DNA from: Lentzea sp033794685
Lineage (GTDB): Bacteria > Actinomycetota > Actinomycetes > Mycobacteriales > Pseudonocardiaceae
DNA: 64,000 nt
Direction: 5' to 3' (one strand)
Assembly (NCBI GenBank): GCA_033794685.1
Contig: JARAYZ010000008.1
Shown: piece after piece, positions 54,271 through 62,937 of the stretch
Position numbering within the stretch: the first letter of the stretch is position 1
Layout of the letters: each line of letters starts with the position of its first letter
Notes under the pieces: model-generated
Database searches by the model: none
What the model saw: the letters and a program-made list of their open reading frames with translations, nothing else
What the model was told of the DNA's origin: nothing
Made by a program: the position numbers and the translations under genes

Positions 54271-56118
54271 CTACTTCTTGCCCTTCGGCTCATCCGTCGA
54301 CAGCGCGGCGACGAAGGCCTCCTGCGGCACCTCCACACGCCCCACCATCTTCATGCGCTTCTTGCCTTCCTTCTGCTTCTCGAGCAGCTTGCGCTTACGG
54401 GTGATGTCACCGCCGTAGCACTTGGCCAGCACGTCCTTGCGGATGGCGCGGATCGTCTCTCGAGCGATCACGCGGGCACCGATCGCGGCCTGGATCGGCA
54501 CCTCGAACTGCTGCCGGGGGATGAGCTCACGCAGACGCGTCGCCATGCGCGTGCCGTACGCGTAGGCGTAGTCCTTGTGCACGATCGCGCTGAACGCGTC
54601 GACCGTCTCACCCTGCAGCAGGATGTCGACCTTGACGAGCTCCGCGTCCTGCTCGCCGGACTCTTCGTAGTCCAGCGACGCGTAACCGCGGGTGCGCGAC
54701 TTCAGCGAGTCGAAGAAGTCGAAGATGATCTCACCGAGGGGCATCGTGTAGCGCAGTTCGACGCGGTCCTCGGAGAGGTAGTCCATGCCGCCGAGTTGGC
54801 CGCGCTTGGACTGGCAGAGCTCCATGATCGGGCCGATGTAGTCGGACGGCGCGATGATGGTGCACTTGGTGATGGGCTCGTAGACCTCGGCGCGCTTGCC
54901 CTCCGGCCAGTCGGACGGGTTCGTCACGACGATCTCGGCGCCGTCCTCCATCACCACGCGGTACACGACGTTCGGGGCCGTGGAGATGAGGTCGAGACCG
55001 TACTCGCGCTCCAGGCGGTCGCGGGTGATCTCCAGGTGCAGCAGGCCGAGGAAGCCGCAGCGGAAACCGAAGCCCAGTGCCGCGGAGGTCTCCGGCTCGT
55101 ACGTCAGAGCAGCGTCGTTGAGCTGGAGCTTGTCCAGCGCCTCGCGCAGCTCCGGGTAGTCCGAGCCGTCGACCGGGTACAGGCCCGAGTAGACCATCGG
55201 GCGGGGCTCGCGGTAGCCGGCCAGCGGCTCCGTGGCGCCCTTGCGCTCCGACGTGACCGTGTCGCCGACCTTGGACTGGCGCACGTCCTTCACGCCGGTG
55301 ATCAGGTAGCCCACCTCGCCGACGCCGAGGCCCTGCGACGGCTTGGGCTCCGGCGAGACGATGCCGACCTCGAGGATCTCGTGGGTCGCACCGGTCGACA
55401 TCATCTTGATGCGTTCGCGCGGCGTGATCTTGCCGTCGACGACGCGGATGTAGGTCACGACGCCGCGGTAGGTGTCGTAGACCGAGTCGAAGATCATCGC
55501 GCGGGCCGGGGCGTCGTCCTCGCCGACCGGGGCCGGAACCTTCCGCACGACCTCGTCGAGCAGCGCCTCGACGCCGAGACCGGTCTTCGCCGAGACGCGC
55601 AGCACCTCGTCCGGCTCACAGCCGGTGATGTGCGCGATCTCCTTGGCGTACTTGTCCGGGTCCGCCGCGGGCAGGTCGATCTTGTTCAGCACCGGGATGA
55701 TGGTGAGGTCGTTCTCCATCGCCAGGTACAGGTTCGCGAGCGTCTGCGCCTCGATGCCCTGCGCGGCGTCGACCAGCAGCACGGCGCCCTCACAGGCTTC
55801 CAGCGCGCGGGACACCTCGTAGGTGAAGTCGACGTGGCCAGGCGTGTCGATCATGTGCAGGACGTGGTCCTGCCCATCGAGCTGCCACGGCAGACGCACG
55901 TTCTGCGCCTTGATGGTGATGCCGCGCTCACGCTCGATGTCCATGCGGTCGAGGTACTGCGCCCGCATCGACCGCGCGTCGACCACGCCGGTGAGCTGCA
56001 GCATGCGGTCGGCCAGCGTGGACTTGCCATGGTCGATGTGCGCGATGATGCAGAAGTTCCGGATGAGCTCCGGCGGCGTGAACGTCGTGTCGGCGAACGT
56101 GGTCAAGGCAGTCCTCAA
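54271..56118 (-). CDS. lepA: Elongation factor 4 (LepA)
   Basis: 615 residues, full length. GTPase motifs AHIDHGKSTLADRMLQLTGVV (G1), REGITIKAQNVRL (G2 region), DTPGHVDFTYEVSR (G3), NKIDLP (G4), then EF-G-like domains and the LepA C-terminal domain ending DITRKRKLLEKQKEGKKRMKMVGRVEVPQEAF. It back-translocates stalled ribosomes. Monocistronic with its own terminator; divergent from the PemK-like gene. Confidence 0.97.
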   Translation of the reverse strand: MRTALTTFADTTFTPPELIRNFCIIAHIDHGKSTLADRMLQLTGVVDARSMRAQYLDRMDIERERGITIKAQNVRLPWQLDGQDHVLHMIDTPGHVDFTYEVSRALEACEGAVLLVDAAQGIEAQTLANLYLAMENDLTIIPVLNKIDLPAADPDKYAKEIAHITGCEPDEVLRVSAKTGLGVEALLDEVVRKVPAPVGEDDAPARAMIFDSVYDTYRGVVTYIRVVDGKITPRERIKMMSTGATHEILEVGIVSPEPKPSQGLGVGEVGYLITGVKDVRQSKVGDTVTSERKGATEPLAGYREPRPMVYSGLYPVDGSDYPELREALDKLQLNDAALTYEPETSAALGFGFRCGFLGLLHLEITRDRLEREYGLDLISTAPNVVYRVVMEDGAEIVVTNPSDWPEGKRAEVYEPITKCTIIAPSDYIGPIMELCQSKRGQLGGMDYLSEDRVELRYTMPLGEIIFDFFDSLKSRTRGYASLDYEESGEQDAELVKVDILLQGETVDAFSAIVHKDYAYAYGTRMATRLRELIPRQQFEVPIQAAIGARVIARETIRAIRKDVLAKCYGGDITRKRKLLEKQKEGKKRMKMVGRVEVPQEAFVAALSTDEPKGKK

Positions 56119-56189
56119 CAGGAAATCGGACGGGTGTCCCCTTATGGTCCCATAGAGGCCGGTGTGCCCTGCACCACTAGGGTGCGTTC

Positions 56190-56618
56190 GTGCAGATGAA
56201 CGGTGAAGACCCCCGCCCGGAGAAGGGCGCGGTACGCGAGATCCACGACGCCGCCACGACCGCCAAGCTCGAGTACGAGCCCTCGATGGACGGCGACGCG
56301 GACCCCGGCGAGGTCATCTGGGCCTGGGTGCCCTTCGAGGAGGACGCGAACCGCGGCAAGGACCGGCCACTGCTGGTCGTGGGCCGCGCGAAGCGCGAAC
56401 TGGTCGCGTTGATGCTCTCGTCCAAAGAGCCCCGCGGCAACTTCCTGGAACTGGGCGCGGGCGCCTGGGACCGCGAGGGCAGGCCGTCCTACCTGCGCCT
56501 CGACCGCGTGTTCGCCCTCGACTCGGACGACGACCTCCGCCGCGAGGGCGCCGTGCTGGCGCCCGCCGCGTTCGGCCAGGTCGTGGACGTCCTACGCGAC
56601 CGTCACGGCTGGCGCTGA
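56190..56618 (+). CDS. PemK/MazF-like (type II toxin family) protein
   Basis: 142 residues from the GTG at 56190 (ATG 56196 is an alternative). PemK fold: GEVIWAWVPFEEDANRGKDRPLLVVGRAKRELVALMLSSK, the usual WxPFEE...KDRPxLVV block, and YLRLDRVFAL. Family toxins are mRNA interferases; this one has a longer acidic N-terminus and no antitoxin gene is next to it, so it may be a non-toxic or chromosomal regulator form. A -10-like TAGGGT at 56176-56181 precedes it. It overlaps the DUF397 gene by 16 bases tail-to-tail. Confidence 0.8.
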   Translation: MQMNGEDPRPEKGAVREIHDAATTAKLEYEPSMDGDADPGEVIWAWVPFEEDANRGKDRPLLVVGRAKRELVALMLSSKEPRGNFLELGAGAWDREGRPSYLRLDRVFALDSDDDLRREGAVLAPAAFGQVVDVLRDRHGWR

Positions 56619-56779
56619 ACGAACGCACGCCACGCGGGTGCGCTGAAGCTCAGCGTGCCCGCGTCGACGTTCTTGGAGTCACGAACCAGCACATCGCTCC
56701 TGATCAGCACCTCCACACAGTTGCTGTCCTCGGTGGCGCCGCTGTAGCTGCTCTTACGCCAGGCGCGGTCCCTGAGCAT
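56603..56779 (-). CDS. DUF397 domain protein (58 aa)
   Basis: MLRDRAWRKSSYSGATEDSNCVEV, VRDSKNVDAGTLSFSAPAWRAFV: the DUF397 pattern WRKSSYSG...NCVEV...VRDSK...LxFsxxxWxxF. It overlaps the 3' end of the HTH-DUF5753 gene by 26 bases, the usual arrangement of these regulator pairs, in which the small protein binds and modulates its partner (as in BldB/WhiJ-type pairs). Confidence 0.9.
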   Translation of the reverse strand: MLRDRAWRKSSYSGATEDSNCVEVLIRSDVLVRDSKNVDAGTLSFSAPAWRAFVQRQP

Positions 56780-57599
56780 CGAAATCCCCTCGCGGTCGGC
56801 CGACGTACTCCGCCAGCTTGCTCCGCGATTGTTCCGCATCCAACGCGACCCGTTCCAGGTGGTCGAAGAGCAGCCGGGTGCGCGCGATGGCCCCGGGATC
56901 CTGCACGAACACCTTGGCGACGTCGGTGTCGCTGAACACCACCGGCGCGGCCTTCTCGTACTCCCACAACACGAGACCGGTCGAGGGCACCACGACGTGC
57001 GCGGGCACGACCCTGATCAGGTCCGCCTCGAACAGCAACCGCGCGTACTGCTCCTCCATGACGCGGTCGCCGCCGACCAACTGCCGCAACGCGAGCTCAT
57101 GAACGTAGAACAGGCAGTCCGGCCGGTTGAAGCGCCTCAGGATCGCCTGCCGATCGATGCGGAACTGCACGACCGTCGGGATGCGGTCCTCCGAGATGAA
57201 CCCGCCGAGCCGGTACAGAGCGTCGGCGTACTCGGCCACCTGCACCAGGCCCGGCACCGCGAGCGGGTCGTAGCTCAGGATCTTCTTGGCCGTCGACTCG
57301 GCGAAAGCGAGCGTCCGCAGGTTTCCTGACACCTGCACGATGTACTCGTCGAACGCGTTCTTGTACCGGAGCCGGAACTCCTCGAAGAAGTCGACGTCCT
57401 TGCCGCACGCCGTCAGGAACTGGATGAGGTCGATCTCGCTCGCCCGTGCCTTGCCGCGTTCGATGGTCGACATCTTGCTCGGATCCCATCCGAGCCGGAT
57501 GGCCATCGCCCGGCCTCCCAGATCGGTGCAGGATTCCCTGAGTCGACGCAGCTCATCGCCGAGATCCCGGCTGTACACAGTGGAAGTGATCACAGTCAT
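56754..57599 (-). CDS. Helix-turn-helix DUF5753 regulator (Scr1/WhiJ-like)
   Basis: 281 residues. XRE-type HTH at the N-terminus (DELRRLRESCTDLGGRAMAIRLGWDPSKMSTIERGKARASEIDLIQFLTACG, recognition SKMSTIERGK) and a C-terminal DUF5753 domain (YDPLAVPGLVQVAEYADALYRLG; CLFYVHELALRQLVGGDRVMEEQ). Regulators of this kind act on developmental and secondary-metabolism genes, paired with DUF397 proteins. It is the intact relative of the orphan at 2480-2998. The target is unknown. Confidence 0.93.
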   Translation of the reverse strand: MTVITSTVYSRDLGDELRRLRESCTDLGGRAMAIRLGWDPSKMSTIERGKARASEIDLIQFLTACGKDVDFFEEFRLRYKNAFDEYIVQVSGNLRTLAFAESTAKKILSYDPLAVPGLVQVAEYADALYRLGGFISEDRIPTVVQFRIDRQAILRRFNRPDCLFYVHELALRQLVGGDRVMEEQYARLLFEADLIRVVPAHVVVPSTGLVLWEYEKAAPVVFSDTDVAKVFVQDPGAIARTRLLFDHLERVALDAEQSRSKLAEYVGRPRGDFDAQGPRLA

Positions 57600-57658
57600 A
57601 GCCCGAAGCTAGGGTTTGTAGCGGGTCCAAAGAAGGCGCTCATTCGGGTGAAAACGTC

Positions 57659-58501
57659 CTACGCCAGCCTCGTGATGTCGACCGTGACCTCCAGCGCCGT
57701 CGCGGCCCCGCCCGAGTAGATCCCCTTCAACGGCGCCACATCCGCATAGTCACGACCCAACGCCACCCACACGTGCCGAGGCCCGACCGGCATCGCGTTC
57801 GTGGGGTCGTAGCCCCACCAACCGCCGGTCCACGCCTCGATCCACGCGTGCGACTCGCCCCGCACCGTCTCCCGCAGCGCGCCGTCCTCCTTGGTGTGCA
57901 GGTACCCGGAGACGTATCGCGCCGGAATCCCCATACCGCGCAACAGAACCAGGCTGAGGTGCGCGAAGTCCTGGCACACGCCCTTGCGTTCGTGCCACGC
58001 GTCGACGGCCGAGCTGTGCACGCCTGTCGAGCCGGGCTGGTACTTGAGCTGTTCCGACACCCACTGCGAAGCCGCCAGCACCGCACCCGACGGCGACTGC
58101 CCCTTCTTGAGGTCACGCGCCACCGCGAGCAACTCACGGTTGCGCGGCGTGTAGAGCGTGGGCTCGAGAAACTCCGTGTAGCGGTCGACGATGTTCTCCG
58201 CGCGCACGTCGCCCCACGTGCCTGTGGTCACCGGCTCGATCTCCGCGCTCGTCTCGACCACCGACGACGCGACAACCTGCAGTTCTTTGTGCGGCGCATG
58301 GAGGTCGAACGACGTGACCTCCGTGCCCCAGTAGTCCGTGTACCGGTACGCACGAGTCGCCGGCGTGGTCTCGACGCGTGAGACGACCACGTTCTGACGG
58401 CGGTCACCACGCGGTGTCAGCCGTGCCTCGTTGTACGACTGCACGACCGGTGCCTCGTACCGATAACCCGTCGTGTGCACGACACGCACTCGCCAGCTCA
58501 T
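57659..58501 (-). CDS. Transglutaminase-like family protein
   Basis: 280 residues from MSWRVRVVHTTGYRYEAPV. N-terminal beta-sandwich, then the transglutaminase core: catalytic Cys in RKGVCQDFAHLSLVLLRGMGIPARYVSGYLHT, His in RGESHAWIEAW, Asp in GWWGYDPTNAMPVG. It probably acts as a protease or amide-forming enzyme. It ends the operon that begins with the ATP-grasp and alpha-E genes, a conserved trio in actinobacteria and proteobacteria. It starts 2 bases after the alpha-E stop. Confidence 0.92.
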   Translation of the reverse strand: MSWRVRVVHTTGYRYEAPVVQSYNEARLTPRGDRRQNVVVSRVETTPATRAYRYTDYWGTEVTSFDLHAPHKELQVVASSVVETSAEIEPVTTGTWGDVRAENIVDRYTEFLEPTLYTPRNRELLAVARDLKKGQSPSGAVLAASQWVSEQLKYQPGSTGVHSSAVDAWHERKGVCQDFAHLSLVLLRGMGIPARYVSGYLHTKEDGALRETVRGESHAWIEAWTGGWWGYDPTNAMPVGPRHVWVALGRDYADVAPLKGIYSGGAATALEVTVDITRLA

Positions 58502-58503
58502 GG

Positions 58504-59451
58504 TCAGCCCACCTCGGTGTTCGTCCAGGCGACCCACGGCGCCACGTGGAAGTACTGCTGTGACACGGCCTCGCCGACATCACGCACGGTCTTCTGCAGT
58601 GCCGCGAGCCGTTTCGGCAGGTCGTCGAGCAGGTCGTGCGGCCGTAGGAACTCGAGCTCACTGCGTGCCTTGCCGAGCAACCGCAACGCCTCCGCACGTG
58701 CACCGACACGCACGGACGGTTGGTTCTCCAGTTGCTCCAGGCACGACTCGGCCTGCCTCAGCGCGTGGAACACCGACCGCGGGAACAGCCTGTCCAACAA
58801 CAGGAACTGCACCACTCTCGACGCGTCCAACGCCCCGCGGTACGTCCTCAGATACGTGTCGTGCGCACCGGCAGACCGCAACACCGTGACCCATCCCGGC
58901 GAAGAAGCCTTGTCGCCCACACGAGCCAACAACAGCCGCACGATCATGTCGACACGCTCAACAGACCGCCCCAGAACCAGGAACCGCCACCCGTCGTCCC
59001 GCGACATCGTGGAGTCCGCGAGCCCTGCGAACATCGCCGCCCGTTCCTCCACAAAGCTGAAGAAAGCGTGCGGCCCCATCGTGCGCGCGTAGGTCTGCCG
59101 TTCCGCGACGGCGTTCCACATCGCGTTGAGGCACTCCCACATTTCGGTCGACACGACCTCACGAGCACCACGCGTGTTCTCGCGCGCGCTGTTGACCGAC
59201 GACACGATCGAACTGGGGTTGTCCTTGTTGTACGCCACGAGTTCCGTCAGCGACCACACGTCGAACTGGTCACCGCCGGCCGGAGGCGTGATCCCCAGAA
59301 CCGTCAGCAACTGACGCGACGTCGCGTCAGGGTCGACGGTCGCGTCCTCCAGCAACTGGTGGACCGAGACGTCCAGGATGCGCGCCGTGTCGTCCGCCCG
59401 TTCGACGTAGCGGCCGATCCAGTACAGCGACTCAGCGTTGCGTGCCAGCAT
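58504..59451 (-). CDS. Alpha-E domain-containing protein
   Basis: 315 residues, all-helical: MLARNAESLYWIGRYVERADDTARILDVSVHQLLED is the conserved N-terminal alpha-E block; further helical blocks include TEMWECLNAMWNAVAERQTY and YLRTYRGALDASRVVQFLLLDRLFPRSVFHALR. It has no known catalytic residue set and is thought to partner the ATP-grasp enzyme encoded next to it. Start lies 13 bases after the ATP-grasp stop, so strictly operonic. Confidence 0.92.
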   Translation of the reverse strand: MLARNAESLYWIGRYVERADDTARILDVSVHQLLEDATVDPDATSRQLLTVLGITPPAGGDQFDVWSLTELVAYNKDNPSSIVSSVNSARENTRGAREVVSTEMWECLNAMWNAVAERQTYARTMGPHAFFSFVEERAAMFAGLADSTMSRDDGWRFLVLGRSVERVDMIVRLLLARVGDKASSPGWVTVLRSAGAHDTYLRTYRGALDASRVVQFLLLDRLFPRSVFHALRQAESCLEQLENQPSVRVGARAEALRLLGKARSELEFLRPHDLLDDLPKRLAALQKTVRDVGEAVSQQYFHVAPWVAWTNTEVG

Positions 59452-59464
59452 TTCGCGCGCCTCC

Positions 59465-61108
59465 TTACTGCTGCTGTTGTTGCTGCTGTTGCTGGGAAGT
59501 GGTCAGCTCCGGCCCCTGCTCGGCTGCCGCGGCCTCCATCTGGGACGCTCCGGCGAGCCCGGGCTGCGCCAACTCCCGTTCCTGCGTCGACGACTTCGCC
59601 GCCAGCACCCACGTGTCCTTCGAACCGCCACCCTGCGACGAGTTGACGATCAGACTGCCCTCGGGCAACGCGACGCGCGTCAGCCCACCGGGCAGCACGA
59701 AGATGAAGTTCCCGTCGTTGACCGCGAACGGCCGCAGATCCACGTGCCGCGGCGCCAGCTTGTCGCCCACCTTGGTCGGCACCGTGCTGAGCTGCACCAC
59801 GGGCTGCGCGATCCACCCGCGCGGGTTGTTCCTGATCCGCTTCCGCAACGAGTTCAGCTCCCGGACCGTCGCGTCCGGCCCGAACACGATCCCGTACCCA
59901 CCGGACCCCTCGACGGGCTTCACGACCAACTCGTCGAGCTTGTCGAGCACGTGCGCCCGCTCGTCGGACAACCAGCACCGGAACGTGTCCACGTTGGGCA
60001 GCAACGGCTTCTCGCCGAGGTAGTACTGCACGATCTCCGGCAGGTACGTGTAGACGAGCTTGTCGTCCGCCACCCCGTTGCCCACAGCGTTCGCCACGAC
60101 CACGTTGCCGGCCCGCGCCGCGTTCAACAGCCCCGCGATCCCCAGCACCGAGTCGGGCCGGAAGTGCACAGGATCCAGGTAGTCGTCGTCGATGCGCCGG
60201 TAGATGACGTCGACCTGCCGCTCACCTTCGGTCGTCCTCAGGTAGACGAAGTTGTCACGGCAGAACAGATCCCGCCCCTCAACGAGCTCCACCCCCATCT
60301 GCCGCGCGAGCAACGAGTGCTCGAAGTAGGCGGAGTTCCCCAGCCCAGGCGTGAGCACGACAACGTTCGGATCCGCAGCGTTGGGCGCGGCAGCGTTGCG
60401 GAGCGCACGGAGCAGATGCACCGCATAGTCCCCCACCGCGCGCACGCGATGCCGTGCGAACAAGTCGGGAAACACCCGAGCCATGGTCCGCCGGTTCTCC
60501 ATCACGTACGAAACGCCGGACGGACAGCGAAGATTGTCCTCGAGAACCCGGAACGTCCCCTGCTCGTCGCGCACGAGGTCCACACCCGACACGTGGATGC
60601 GCACCCCGTTGGGCGGGATGATGCCGGCCGCTTCCCGATGGAAGTGCTCGCAGCTCGTAATGAGACGCCGCGGCAACACTCCATCCCGAACGATCTGCGC
60701 GTCGCCGTAGATGTCCGCGAGGAACATCTCCAACGCCCGAACCCGCTGAACAATGCCCTTCTCGAGCTTCGACCACTCCCCGGCCGTGATGATCCGAGGA
60801 ATCAGATCGAGCGGAAACGGCCGCTCCTGACCACTCAGCGAGAACGTGATTCCTTGGTCGACAAACGCCCGGCCGAGCGCCTCACTACGCGCGTTCAGCT
60901 CGTTGACCTGCGACGGAGCCACCGACTCGTACAGCGCGCGATAAGCACTCCGCACCCCGCTGTCCGTGGAGAACATCTCGTCGTAGGCACCGGCATGGGG
61001 TCGTTCGGGATTGAGATAGCCGTTGAACAGCTCACCGAGCCTCGGCGTGGTGACCGTGCGGCTGCGGCGCAGTCCTGAGGTGGGGGCTCGGCGCTCCATG
61101 GTCCACAT
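59465..61108 (-). CDS. Circularly permuted type 2 ATP-grasp protein with poly-Gln tail
   Basis: 547 residues from the ATG at 61108 (GTG 61114 also possible). The permuted ATP-grasp fold shows RPFPLDLIPRIITAGEWSKLEKGIVQRVRALEMFLADIYG, HVSGVDLVRDEQGTFRVLEDNLRCPSGVSYVMENRR, LVVKPVEGSGGYGIVFGPDAT (lysine-containing nucleotide loop) and NNPRGWIAQPVVQLSTVPT. It presumably activates a carboxylate with ATP to form an amide bond, perhaps on a peptide later processed by the transglutaminase. It ends with nine glutamines in a row, unusual for the family. Confidence 0.93.
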   Translation of the reverse strand: MWTMERRAPTSGLRRSRTVTTPRLGELFNGYLNPERPHAGAYDEMFSTDSGVRSAYRALYESVAPSQVNELNARSEALGRAFVDQGITFSLSGQERPFPLDLIPRIITAGEWSKLEKGIVQRVRALEMFLADIYGDAQIVRDGVLPRRLITSCEHFHREAAGIIPPNGVRIHVSGVDLVRDEQGTFRVLEDNLRCPSGVSYVMENRRTMARVFPDLFARHRVRAVGDYAVHLLRALRNAAAPNAADPNVVVLTPGLGNSAYFEHSLLARQMGVELVEGRDLFCRDNFVYLRTTEGERQVDVIYRRIDDDYLDPVHFRPDSVLGIAGLLNAARAGNVVVANAVGNGVADDKLVYTYLPEIVQYYLGEKPLLPNVDTFRCWLSDERAHVLDKLDELVVKPVEGSGGYGIVFGPDATVRELNSLRKRIRNNPRGWIAQPVVQLSTVPTKVGDKLAPRHVDLRPFAVNDGNFIFVLPGGLTRVALPEGSLIVNSSQGGGSKDTWVLAAKSSTQERELAQPGLAGASQMEAAAAEQGPELTTSQQQQQQQQQ

Positions 61109-61203
61109 CTTCACCCTGTTCAGGAGGATTTCGCACTAGTCCATCCGGAGAAGAAACTTCCCGGAAACGAAACCCGGCGCTCTCCGGAAACCAGGGCTGC
61201 CTG

Positions 61204-62001
61204 TCAGCGGTCACCTCCAGGTCCGTCCACGCCGACGCCGATCGGCAGCCAGCGCACGAGCTCGCGCACGTCCGGCGCCGCGGCGAAAACGCTCTTCACC
61301 GCGGCACGGCCCTGCTGGAAGTGCAGCCAGCCCTCGTAGTGCACGGGAATCACCGTGCGCGGACGGAGAAGACGGCACAGCGCGACGGCGTCGGCGGCGG
61401 TCATCGTGTAGCGCAGGGGTCCGGTGACCGGGAAGCGGACGCCTCCGAGGTGCAGGAGGGCGAGATCCACCTCGATCCGGCCGGCGATCTCACGCACGCC
61501 GTCGTACAGCACGGTGTCGCCGGAGATCCACAGCCGGCCGTGCTCCTGGCCGTCCCAGCGCAGGGCGAAGCCGATGACGTCGCCCGTGACGGGACGGGAC
61601 AGGGGTGGACCGTGCCGGCACGGGGTCGCGGTGATCTCGATGGCGGGTCTGCCCGGTGCGGTGAGCCGGGTCGTCGCCCACGGGAGCAGGCCGCGCGCGC
61701 CGGCGCCAAGACGCCGGGCGCCCGAGGCCGTGGTGACGACGGTGCCCGCCGTGGGAAGCAGGGCACGGCCGGCGTCGTCGAGGTTGTCCGCGTGGTGGTC
61801 GTGGGTGAGCAGGACCGCGTCGATCGGCGGCAGGTCACCGGCCTCGATCGACGGCCCGGTCAGCTTGCGCGACGACGTCCCCCAGCCGAAGTCGTACCTC
61901 CGGCCGGGGGCGTCGAACGTCGGATCGGTCAGCAGCCGCCACCCGTGGACCTCGATCAACGCCGTGGGTCCGCCGATGTGGGTGATCCGGACGTCCTTCA
62001 C
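61204..62001 (-). CDS. MBL-fold metallo-hydrolase (UlaG/NAPE-PLD-like)
   Basis: 265 residues from the GTG at 62001. ITHIGGPTALIEVHGWRLLTDPTFDAPG opens the fold; metal ligands in LLTHDHHADNLDDAG (H-x-H-x-D-x-L-x-D-like), the His of ATPCRHGP, and DTVLYDG for the bridging Asp. This class includes UlaG-type lactonases and related phosphodiesterases; the substrate here is open. GTGA overlap with the hydrolase gene upstream makes a two-gene operon. Confidence 0.87.
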   Translation of the reverse strand: MKDVRITHIGGPTALIEVHGWRLLTDPTFDAPGRRYDFGWGTSSRKLTGPSIEAGDLPPIDAVLLTHDHHADNLDDAGRALLPTAGTVVTTASGARRLGAGARGLLPWATTRLTAPGRPAIEITATPCRHGPPLSRPVTGDVIGFALRWDGQEHGRLWISGDTVLYDGVREIAGRIEVDLALLHLGGVRFPVTGPLRYTMTAADAVALCRLLRPRTVIPVHYEGWLHFQQGRAAVKSVFAAAPDVRELVRWLPIGVGVDGPGGDR

Positions 62002-62798
62002 GCGGACGGCCAGCCCGCCTGTTCCACCGCCCAGGCGAGGACCTCGTCGGCGATCTGCTCCCAGCCTTCCTGCGCGGGGAGCAGGTGGGCCTTGCCCTCG
62101 TACTCCCTGATCTCGGTGACGGTGTCGGACTTGTAGTGCTTGGCGTTCGACCGTTGCACCGACGGCGGCATGATGTGGTCCTCGCTGCCGGACACGAACA
62201 GCAGCGGGGCGCGCTTGTCGTTGTGGTAGTCCACGTGAATGTCCTGCGGGCCCGGGATGAAGTTGGCCAGCACGCCGCCCCACAGGATCCGGCCGGACGC
62301 CGGGACGTGGTAGCGGCGGTACAGCTCCAGCGACTCCTCCTCGGTGAAGGTGTTGGTGAACGCGTAGCGCCACTGTTCCGGGGTGAGACCGACCGCCTTG
62401 TGTCTGTTGGCCGGGTTCTTCAGCACCGGCAACGTCGACTTGATCTGCGACAGCGGAGTGACGAGCACGCCCTCGGTGGGTGCGGAGTTGAGCGCCACGC
62501 CCGCCGCGCCGAAGCCGTGGTCCAGCAGGACCTGGGTGAACGCACCGCCCGCGGAGTGGCCGATGATGATCGGTGGTTCGTCGAGTCCTCCGATCACCGA
62601 CTCGAGGTGCGCGATGACCGCCGGCGCGGTCAGTTCCTCGATCGGCGACGGGTCGGCGTTGAGCGCCTCCACCTCGACCTCGAAACCGGGGTAGGCGGGA
62701 GCGACGACCTGGTACCCGGCCTGCTGGTAGCGGTCGATCCAGTGCTCCCAGCTGCGCGGCGTCACCCAGAAACCGTGGACCAGGACGATGGTCTTCAT
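61998..62798 (-). CDS. Alpha/beta hydrolase
   Basis: 266 residues from the ATG at 62798. MKTIVLVHGFWVTPRSWEHWIDRYQQAGYQVVAPAYPGF, nucleophile elbow IIIGHSAGGAFTQVLLDHG, Asp in FVSGSEDHIMPP and His in GKAHLLPAQEGWE. Esterase or lactone-hydrolase-like; operon with the MBL-fold gene suggests both act on one compound. The AraC gene is divergent with 139 bases between starts and is the probable regulator. Confidence 0.87.
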   Translation of the reverse strand: MKTIVLVHGFWVTPRSWEHWIDRYQQAGYQVVAPAYPGFEVEVEALNADPSPIEELTAPAVIAHLESVIGGLDEPPIIIGHSAGGAFTQVLLDHGFGAAGVALNSAPTEGVLVTPLSQIKSTLPVLKNPANRHKAVGLTPEQWRYAFTNTFTEEESLELYRRYHVPASGRILWGGVLANFIPGPQDIHVDYHNDKRAPLLFVSGSEDHIMPPSVQRSNAKHYKSDTVTEIREYEGKAHLLPAQEGWEQIADEVLAWAVEQAGWPSA

Positions 62799-62937
62799 GA
62801 TGCTGACTCTCCCGAAATGACGAGTGCGAGCAGGCCTGCGCCGAAGCCTAAGATCGGGCCGACACGCCGAATCGGTCCACAGCGCCGTGCCGTCGGCTGA
62901 CACCGCCACACCGGACAGGGTGAAGGGGGAGGTCCGC

